A stretch of DNA of 43,160 nt from Candidatus Woesearchaeota archaeon. Its GTDB lineage: Archaea > Nanobdellota > Nanobdellia > Woesearchaeales > GCA-2686295. The notes beneath the pieces were generated by a model. That model searched no databases. It worked only from the letters and a program-made list of their open reading frames with translations, and was not told where the DNA came from. The position numbers and the translations under genes were made by a program. The DNA lies in the NCBI GenBank assembly GCA_016784125.1, contig JADHVI010000006.1, forward strand, positions 1-43,160. Direction: 5' to 3'. Positions 37,950-43,160 of the stretch are shown piece by piece. The first letter of the stretch is position 1; the number at the start of each line of letters is the position of its first letter.

Positions 37950-38312
37950 ATGAGATTATATAATGAACAGCAATCTACAGACCCAGACAACAGTTCTCCA
38001 ACAAAGTTGGAATTAGAAGTGGATGTTTTCTTTCCGTTTGAAGGTGGCGGACATTTAATGACTATTCCACCAACAACTTCTTCAAAAGTGTCTAGTTTAG
38101 ACGACAATTGTCAAAATACAGATGAGGTAATCGAAGAATCCACTACACATCCAACTAATGTTCAACCAAAAATAAATGGTGCGCCTATAGTTATAACAAA
38201 AAACCATGATAGCTCCATATATAAAGAGTTTAATCCATGTAAGAACACTTTGTTGTACCCAACACATAGCAGAATGCTTGGCGTAGATTTACCTGACAAA
38301 GATTATTCATAG
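37950..38312 (+). CDS. Unknown protein, 120 aa
   Basis: No family recognised. Rich in Asn, Ser, Thr, Pro and Asp; mostly without predicted regular structure, except perhaps VDVFFPFEGGGHLMTI. No signal peptide. A good ribosome binding site (GGAGGG 6 nt before the ATG) and a TATA-like ATTTTTATAG (37901-37910) support expression. Stop is 26 bp from the convergent gene. Confidence 0.55.
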   Translation: MRLYNEQQSTDPDNSSPTKLELEVDVFFPFEGGGHLMTIPPTTSSKVSSLDDNCQNTDEVIEESTTHPTNVQPKINGAPIVITKNHDSSIYKEFNPCKNTLLYPTHSRMLGVDLPDKDYS

Positions 38313-38338
38313 CAGAAAAAAATCATCACACCTTAGTT

Positions 38339-38689
38339 CTAAAGATTTAACTCTTCGTCCTGAATATATTTGACTCCTTTCTTTAGCGCAGTATATGCTT
38401 TTTGCAATTCACATCCAAGATAAGCTGCATGCTGCATATTCGTGATCCAACCATCTTGGATTATTTGATAGTAAATGTCTATTGGGTGATCTCCACAGTA
38501 TTTTTCTAGTTCTTTTTGTTCTTTGACAAAGTCGCCTTGTTTATGAGGATCTTGGATCGCCATTATGCAGACTTCAATTTTTTCATCTTTCAATCTAATC
38601 AAAACATAACTCTTGGGATCCATTTCCCATTCGTCCCAATCTCGATGCTCAACTTTAATCCACTCTTTGTCTTCCACCATTTTAATCAT
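38339..38689 (-). CDS. Small unknown protein, 116 aa, DUF4346-like
   Basis: Soluble, rich in Trp/Tyr and acidic residues. The WEMDPKSYVLIRLKDEKIEVCIM stretch, the QKELEKYCGDHP middle and the AAYLGCELQKAYTALKKGVKYIQDEEL end resemble DUF4346 proteins, but I recognise this only by pattern. ATG at 38680 is an alternative start. TATA-like TTTATATATA on the minus strand near 38705-38714 gives a nearly leaderless mRNA. Divergent from the ferredoxin. Confidence 0.6.
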   Translation of the reverse strand: MIKMVEDKEWIKVEHRDWDEWEMDPKSYVLIRLKDEKIEVCIMAIQDPHKQGDFVKEQKELEKYCGDHPIDIYYQIIQDGWITNMQHAAYLGCELQKAYTALKKGVKYIQDEELNL

Positions 38690-38754
38690 TAGCGTCTTAT
38701 ATATATAAATGTCTTTCGATAGATTTATAAAAAGTATTCTTGTATGATAATTCT

Positions 38755-39003
38755 ATGAAAAAAGTTAAAATTGTATATACCAGGGACAATTGTATTGGCG
38801 CAACTGTTTGTGTAAACTTAGATTCAAAGCACTGGATTATGAACAAAGCCGATGCAAAAGCCAATCTAATCGATGGAACTCAACAAGGTGACAAATGGGT
38901 TTTAGAAACTGAACTTACTCAAGAAGTTCAGATGGCAGCTGAGCAATGTCCCGCAGGAGTCATTGAAGTATATGATCTTGAATCTGACGAGAAATTATTC
39001 TAA
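38755..39003 (+). CDS. Small ferredoxin, single cluster
   Basis: 82 aa from ATG at 38755. The TTG five codons upstream is less likely because the TATA box ATTTATAAA (38723-38731) is 28 bp before the ATG. Cys positions are DNCIGATVC in front and EQCPAG at the end. The usual second Cys (C-x2-C-x2-C) is Ala, leaving three Cys, which suits a [3Fe-4S] cluster. Electron carrier in the cytoplasm. Overlaps YecH-like gene by 4 bp in convergent orientation. Confidence 0.82.
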   Translation: MKKVKIVYTRDNCIGATVCVNLDSKHWIMNKADAKANLIDGTQQGDKWVLETELTQEVQMAAEQCPAGVIEVYDLESDEKLF

Positions 39004-39233
39004 TCATGATCACAGACATTACCTTCATTTATGTATGCCTTTTCATCTTTGAAATGTAGCTTATCTGCTTCTTCTAAGAATTTTAATAGTTCTTCTGCAG
39101 TCATGTTTTCCTTTGAACAAGTATGAAATTTTGCATCACCAAATTCTTTTTTTATTGTTGACAACAAATTTTTTTTAAGTATTGGTTTTGTATGAATAAA
39201 TTCTATAACTTCATGTCCATGTAAAGATGTCAT
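39000..39233 (-). CDS. YecH-like small metal-binding protein (DUF2492)
   Basis: 77 aa. The start TSLHGHEVIEFI and the FHTCSKENMTAEELLKFLEEADK core with a final VCDHD match the DUF2492/YecH pattern closely, with the His, Cys and C-D-H residues that are taken to bind metal. Function is not known. It stands between the ferredoxin and tRNA-Gln. Confidence 0.82.
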   Translation of the reverse strand: MTSLHGHEVIEFIHTKPILKKNLLSTIKKEFGDAKFHTCSKENMTAEELLKFLEEADKLHFKDEKAYINEGNVCDHD

Positions 39234-39303
39234 GCTCTAAGATAAAGTCAATAATATATAAAACTAGTTGAACAGTATACAAAGAGAAACTATGTGAGTA
39301 GAA

Positions 39304-39500
39304 TAGTCCTGCCCGGACTTTCGCCAAAGGTTCCGATTTGCGAAGCAAATCCTTCGCCCGAAGGGAAGAATTTCGTCGTCAATGGGCGAAACCTTTGTTT
39401 CGAACCGAGGTCCTCAGGCCCAGAACCTGAGATGATTGACCTAAGATAACATCTTGGTCTTCAAGACGCCAGTCTTGTTTGGCCACTACACTACAGGACT
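39304..39500 (-). tRNA. tRNA-Gln (CUG) with two introns at non-canonical positions
   Basis: Acceptor stem AGUCCUG/CAGGACU with discriminator A73 (39304), as in other archaeal tRNA-Gln. The full cloverleaf forms when two segments are left out. Intron 1 (about 39436-39478, 43 nt) lies in the D loop: GGCC and GGUC pair as a 4-bp helix with three-base bulges AAA and AAU. Intron 2 (about 39318-39398, 81 nt) lies in the T loop: outer helix CUCGG/CCGGG, bulge AGU, helix UUCG/CGAA, bulge AAA, inner helix CAAAGGUU/AACCUUUG. The anticodon arm UCAGG-UUCUGGG-CCUGA carries anticodon CUG and no intron. Mature length is 73 nt with D-loop GGCCAAUC and T loop UUCGAAU. CCA is not encoded. Confidence 0.9.
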
Positions 39501-39535
39501 TTATAATAAGTATAAAGAAAAAAAATTAATTAAAA

Positions 39536-40924
39536 TTATGCTTTTGCTTTCTTCTTTGAAGTTTTTGTTGAAGCACCACATCCACACCCTTTACATCTGT
39601 CAGCCCATAATTCTTTGTACATCTTATGAACTTCTTTCGAATATTTATCCAGACCTTTCTTGACACTTGGCTTCATGATAATCTCTTCAGCACCATCATG
39701 TGTAGGGTAAACATTACAGGAAGCGTGTACTTCTCTGCTAACTTCAGGATTATCTATCCACATACATGGCAGAAACAAGTTTTCCGTGTATGGTTGTTTG
39801 CTTCTCAATGTTTTGAAATACTTTGAACTCATTATTTGCTTCATGGATTTGTTCTTGATATTATCTTCTGCAAAGTGCGAAAAGATACAAGGTTCTGCGT
39901 CCCCTTTTGAAGTTATATGTACATATTCTCTACCAGCAATACATCCACCAACAGAAGGAGCATCGTTCCAGAAGTCAATCATAAAAATTGGTTTTGTTGC
40001 TCTTATTTCTTCTATTCGATGATATTGTGCTTTTCTTTGCTTCGGTGTTGGCATTAAAGATAAATCTGCATCTCTACCTATTGGCATGTACAAGAAGTAC
40101 CAGCCAACAAATGCGCCGTTTTTGATTAACATATCAACATACTCATCGCTCGTAACATAATCAGCATTTTTACTTGTAACAGCTGTTGAGAATCCAAATG
40201 GAACTTTGTGTTTCTTAAGTAGCTTCATTGCTTTAATGACTTTTTTGTATACACCTTTGCCTCTTCTCCAATCGGTTTGTTCTTCGCTTCCTTCAATGCT
40301 CAATACTGGCATTGCGTTTCCTAGCTTTGCTAGCTTCTTTACTTTTTCTTCATCTAACAAAGTACCATTTGTATAAATCTGGAAGTATGTATCATTGTGT
40401 TTTTTGAGAATGTCAAAGAGATCTTTTCTAATGAAAGGTTCTCCCCCCAAAATTGTGAAAAATGCTGTCCCCATTGCTTTGGATTCAGTAACAACTTTAT
40501 CAAAAAGTTCAAATGATAAATCATCTTTCATAGTATAATTTCCGGCATAACAACCAATGCAACGAATATTACATCTCATGGTTGGGCTTATTAGAACTGT
40601 TGAAGGTGCATATGACCCTTCTTTCTGTGTTTTCTTTCTTTTTGCATCGTTGATTAAGAATCCTTTTGCTATGAGGTTGGTTGCGATTTTGTCTCGACAT
40701 TTTTTGTTTGTTTCGTTAGTTATTCTTCTTACTAATTGAATTCCCGGATGATTTTCTTTGATCATTCCTCTTATGAGTTTGATTCGATCTTTATTTTCTT
40801 TGTCACCACTCATCTTCTCCATGAAGGCACCAATTCTATCTAGATTTTTGTCAGAAGCATTTGACATAAGTTTTACTACTTGTTTTATTCCCTGTTCTTT
40901 TATTTTGTCTTTTATCGCTTGCAT
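39536..40924 (-). CDS. Radical SAM protein with SPASM-like C-terminus
   Basis: 462 aa. The cluster motif C118, C122, C125 (RCNIRCIGCYAG) follows a helical N-terminal region of about 105 residues. FTILGGEPF is the SAM-binding part and VLSIEGSEEQTDWRRG follows in the barrel. C-terminally there are more Cys in GGCIAGREYVHI, EPCIFSH, LPCMW, ASCNVY and a CKGCGCG end, suggesting one or two auxiliary clusters as in SPASM proteins. The substrate is unknown. GAGGG before the ATG; tRNA-Gln follows 35 nt downstream on the same strand. Confidence 0.85.
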   Translation of the reverse strand: MQAIKDKIKEQGIKQVVKLMSNASDKNLDRIGAFMEKMSGDKENKDRIKLIRGMIKENHPGIQLVRRITNETNKKCRDKIATNLIAKGFLINDAKRKKTQKEGSYAPSTVLISPTMRCNIRCIGCYAGNYTMKDDLSFELFDKVVTESKAMGTAFFTILGGEPFIRKDLFDILKKHNDTYFQIYTNGTLLDEEKVKKLAKLGNAMPVLSIEGSEEQTDWRRGKGVYKKVIKAMKLLKKHKVPFGFSTAVTSKNADYVTSDEYVDMLIKNGAFVGWYFLYMPIGRDADLSLMPTPKQRKAQYHRIEEIRATKPIFMIDFWNDAPSVGGCIAGREYVHITSKGDAEPCIFSHFAEDNIKNKSMKQIMSSKYFKTLRSKQPYTENLFLPCMWIDNPEVSREVHASCNVYPTHDGAEEIIMKPSVKKGLDKYSKEVHKMYKELWADRCKGCGCGASTKTSKKKAKA

Positions 40925-41179
40925 ATTCTTCCCTCACTCAATTTTATTTGTTATTAAAATTTGAAAAAAACTATGTTTTTAAAGTTTCTCGCAACTTTCA
41001 TTTTGGATAGTAAAAATAGTTCTTCTTCTCACTGACGAGACTAAAAAGAACCCCCCACCATTTAAAAATATTACTATATTTATTATTACTATGCAGCGAT
41101 TTTATCTGTTTACATCTGTTAGCCACTAAATGTTTTCAAAGCAAAACATATATAAATACCCAATTTTTTCTCAGACATC
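40925..41179. other. Divergent gap before L10e, one hairpin
   Basis: Besides the promoters of the flanking genes, only one structure stands out: GUUCUU pairs with AAGAAC at 41018-41050 and encloses UCUC/GAGA around ACUGAC. It lies upstream of the L10e start point and is followed by CCCCCCACC. No gene is supported here. Confidence 0.35.
41148..41158 (+). promoter_or_regulatory. TATA box of L10e
   Basis: CATATATAAAT, 26 bp before the ATG at 41180; leaderless. Confidence 0.65.
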
Positions 41180-41734
41180 ATGGCAAAGCTAAGAAAAGCA
41201 ATCGCTTATAGGAGGATAGAAAGGCCTTACACAAGGAAAAGTAAGTACCGAAGTAAACAGTTTGTTAGAGCTATGCCCCAAAACAAAGTAGTAAAATTTG
41301 TTCAGGGAGATTTGAAAAAGAATTTCCAATATGTTGTATCTTTAAAATGTGGCTCAAATATCCAAATCAGACATAATGCTTTAGAATCAGCCAGATTAAC
41401 AAGTAACAGATATTTAGAGACAAAATGCGGTAAAAATGCTTATAGATTACAAATCAGAGTTTTTCCTCATCATGTATTGAGAGAGAATCCTTTAGCAGCA
41501 GGTGCTGGTGCTGATAGAATGAGTACTGGTATGAAAAAGTCTTTTGGAAAACCAGTTGGACTTGCAGCTCAAGTTTCTAGGCATCAAATCATAATCCAAG
41601 CTTACGTTGACAAACAGTTCTTAGACTTTGCAAAAATAGCTATTGATCGAGCAAAGCATAAAGTTCCTTGTAGTTGTAGTTTACACATCGAAAAGATAGA
41701 ACCTAAAATTGTTGAAGAAAAAGTCGCTAAATAA
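41180..41734 (+). CDS. rpl10e: Ribosomal protein uL16 (archaeal L10e)
   Basis: 184 aa, normal for the archaeal L10e form. Recognised by the basic N-terminus LRKAIAYRRIERPYTRKSKY, ALESARLTSNRYLETKCGKNAYRLQIRVFPHHVLRENPLAAGAGADRM and GMKKSFGKPVGLAAQV. Large-subunit protein near the tRNA A site. Its leaderless promoter is described at 41148. The stop codon directly abuts the stop of NOG1 on the other strand. Confidence 0.96.
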   Translation: MAKLRKAIAYRRIERPYTRKSKYRSKQFVRAMPQNKVVKFVQGDLKKNFQYVVSLKCGSNIQIRHNALESARLTSNRYLETKCGKNAYRLQIRVFPHHVLRENPLAAGAGADRMSTGMKKSFGKPVGLAAQVSRHQIIIQAYVDKQFLDFAKIAIDRAKHKVPCSCSLHIEKIEPKIVEEKVAK

Positions 41735-42691
41735 TTAGTACTTTTTGAAACCTTCCAACACTTTTTCTTTTAGAATTGTTATATCTGTTATTGCTTGAAC
41801 TTTCTTTTTGAAAGCAGCAACTTTTTTCTTATCTAAAATGTCTGTTTTGCTAAGATATAGCACTATTGGTTTATCAAATTCTTTCAAGTTTTCTAAGAGT
41901 TGTTCCTGATCTTTTAGGGTGTAGTGTTCTGATAAATCATAAACATATATTATCATGTTCGCACAATACTTAATCGCAAGGTATGCTATCTGTTCTATCT
42001 CATTCATCTTTGATATCCTATTCAGGGTTCCAGGTGTATCTATGAATTGGATTTTCACAGTGTTCTCCTTTATGTAACCCACATTAAGAGTTGTGGTTGT
42101 AAATGCGTATGATTGTATATCTGGTTTAGAAGTTGTTAGTTTGCTTAGCAAAGTTGATTTTCCAACGTTTGGAAATCCTGCAATTGCAACTGTAAACATT
42201 TCTTTTATGGTTGGAAAGTTTCTCATAATCTTTCTTGTTTCTTCAAGGAATTCAAGATTGCTTCTTATTTGCCTCATGACAGAGGAGATTCTACCATAAT
42301 ATTCTTTTCCATATCTTCTTATTGATTGTAAGTCTTGGGTTTTTCTTATACTGGTTTTGAATTGTCTTGAAAATTCAGGTATTTTTTTCTTTGCCCAGTT
42401 TAACGCTCCAAGCGATTTTTTTAATTCTTTGTAGTCAATCAACGTAGATACTAATTCTGTGTAAAACTCCACTAAATTGTCAAAGTTTGGAAATGAAATA
42501 ATTATTTTAGCCAGCTTTGATGTTAGTACATCATTCACTGTTTCAATCTTTTCAAACTCTAAGACTTTTGATTTACTAAATCGATCCATCTTGAGTGAGC
42601 TTCTCTTCTCTGAAGCTTTTTTTCTCGCGTTGTTGAAAGCCACATCTAAGTAGAACTTGTAATTTTCAACTTTGGGAACATCGAATGACAT
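41735..42691 (-). CDS. NOG1 GTP-binding protein
   Basis: 318 aa. The helical N-terminal half (1-160) is specific to NOG1: DVAFNNARKKASEKRSS and the later LQSIRRYGKEYYGRISSVMRQIRSNLEFLEE. G motifs: G1 GFPNVGKST (172-180), G2 TTTTLNVGY, G3 DTPGTLNR, G4 SKTD (usually NKxD). Binds the 60S-type large subunit during its assembly. The C-terminal part of eukaryotic NOG1 is absent, as in other archaea. Confidence 0.93.
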   Translation of the reverse strand: MSFDVPKVENYKFYLDVAFNNARKKASEKRSSLKMDRFSKSKVLEFEKIETVNDVLTSKLAKIIISFPNFDNLVEFYTELVSTLIDYKELKKSLGALNWAKKKIPEFSRQFKTSIRKTQDLQSIRRYGKEYYGRISSVMRQIRSNLEFLEETRKIMRNFPTIKEMFTVAIAGFPNVGKSTLLSKLTTSKPDIQSYAFTTTTLNVGYIKENTVKIQFIDTPGTLNRISKMNEIEQIAYLAIKYCANMIIYVYDLSEHYTLKDQEQLLENLKEFDKPIVLYLSKTDILDKKKVAAFKKKVQAITDITILKEKVLEGFKKY

Positions 42692-42768
42692 ACTCTTAGA
42701 ATAGATGATTGTTTTATAAATATTCTTTTATCAAAAAACTTTTATAATGATTAATGCATTTATATAGT

Positions 42769-43160
42769 ATGGAAGTTGTTTACATGATCTGGATTGCCGT
42801 CGGATTATTCATTGTGCTGTCGCTTCTTTTCAAAAGATATTTTGGCGCGCTGATCTATGATTATGTTGTTGACTTTGGTCTTTCTACTCTTGATAATTTC
42901 TTGATGGGTGCTGGAACTCTTGGCTTAGACATTGGTGATTGGGCAGCAGCAGTACTAATTTTCAAAAAAGAAAAAAAAATATCCTATATGTTCATTGCTT
43001 TTTTAGCGGCTTGGGAAGCTACAAACTTGCTGCCTTTAAGCTTTATTCCTATTTTTGGTGAACTGTTGGAAGTAATTCTTAATCTCTGTCCAACAGTATT
43101 CATATTAAGACTTATCTTTAGTCGTTATGGGCAAGCTGATAAGGCTGAGAAGAGATTTAA
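42769..43160 (+). CDS. Membrane protein, open at the right edge
   Basis: 130 codons to the edge, translated by hand. Hydrophobic segments at about residues 6-22 (MIWIAVGLFIVLSLLF), 53-65 and 73-85, then FIPIFGELLEVILNLCPTVFILRLIF, so at least four membrane spans. No family recognised. Two TATA boxes are candidates: TTTATAATG (42741-42749) fits a start at 42769, and TTTATATAG (42759-42767) fits the ATG at 42784. The C-terminus (QADKAEKRF) may be close to the end. Confidence 0.65.
   Translation, partial: MEVVYMIWIAVGLFIVLSLLFKRYFGALIYDYVVDFGLSTLDNFLMGAGTLGLDIGDWAAAVLIFKKEKKISYMFIAFLAAWEATNLLPLSFIPIFGELLEVILNLCPTVFILRLIFSRYGQADKAEKRF

Noticed and set aside
39462-39477. Alternative anticodon arm in tRNA-Gln, CAAGAC-UGGC-GUCUUG
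   Set aside because: The loop has only four bases and no U33, and this reading leaves more than 100 nt unexplained before the T arm. It fits better as a hairpin inside the D-loop intron.
1-43160. CRISPR arrays, transposases, rRNA genes, replication origin
   Set aside because: I looked for regularly spaced repeats, insertion sequence ends and conserved RNA segments and found none. The tandem AT hairpins are not CRISPR repeats because they differ in sequence and have 2-9 nt spacers.

Overview
The window is a dense, AT-rich stretch of archaeal chromosome. The marker genes are archaeal: ribosomal proteins L15e, L21e, L11, L10e and S6e, RNA polymerase subunit F (Rpb4), Spt5, SecE, a thermosome, D-aminoacyl-tRNA deacylase DtdA, NOG1, an HemK2/Mtq2-type methyltransferase, an AbrB-PhoU regulator and TrmB- and Lrp-type regulators. 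Many genes have a TATA box about 25 bp before the start codon and no leader, so leaderless mRNAs dominate; others have GGAGG-type ribosome binding sites. Small genes, tight packing, split-off domains, several short unknown proteins and an IspH gene suggest a DPANN lineage (Woesearchaeota or Pacearchaeota-like). That placement is inference; no 16S rRNA is present.

Layout. 0-4.2 kb: 3' truncated scpA, a small unknown gene, then (minus strand) hisS, an Asp/Glu-type racemase and an unknown gene with a frame break at its 5' end, headed by tRNA-His(GUG). 4.3-8.6 kb: AT-hairpin array, an unknown 292-aa protein, L15e with a structured leader, then L11 and L21e-rpoF-DUF655. 8.6-12.2 kb: DoxX, HAD, SDR, DUF523 and dtdA. 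12.4-16.7 kb: ftsZ-secE-spt5, an FKBP isomerase, and two genes (unknown and GNAT-like) that share a promoter element. 16.7-23.7 kb: SpoIIM-like membrane protein, cytidylate kinase, hydrolase, thermosome, ispH and a TrmB regulator. 23.8-27.5 kb: secreted/surface genes (a secreted unknown, a cadherin-like lipoprotein, a cupredoxin-like lipoprotein, a small membrane protein) and a helicase cut down to its first RecA domain. 27.5-32.1 kb: kinase, methyltransferase, DUF202, MBL hydrolase, GNAT, ACT-domain protein, SPL-type radical SAM. 32.1-34.4 kb: an operon of unknown 309-aa protein, MoaA-like radical SAM and HD hydrolase behind a structured leader. 34.5-43.2 kb: Lrp and AbrB-PhoU regulators, PLP enzyme, S6e, small metal-binding proteins, tRNA-Gln, SPASM-like radical SAM, L10e, NOG1 and a membrane protein running off the right edge.

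The most striking item is tRNA-Gln(CUG) at 39304-39500. It folds correctly only if two introns are removed, one from the D loop (43 nt) and one from the T loop (81 nt); a bulge-helix-bulge motif is visible for the T-loop intron and a looser one for the D-loop intron. Other points of interest are the radical SAM operon whose ribosome binding site lies in a GNRA-type hairpin, three arrays of tandem AT hairpins, a promoter element shared by two genes at the same distance from their starts, structured leaders on L15e and S6e but not on L11, L21e or L10e, and ispH in an archaeal setting. No CRISPR array, transposase, rRNA or replication origin was recognised.
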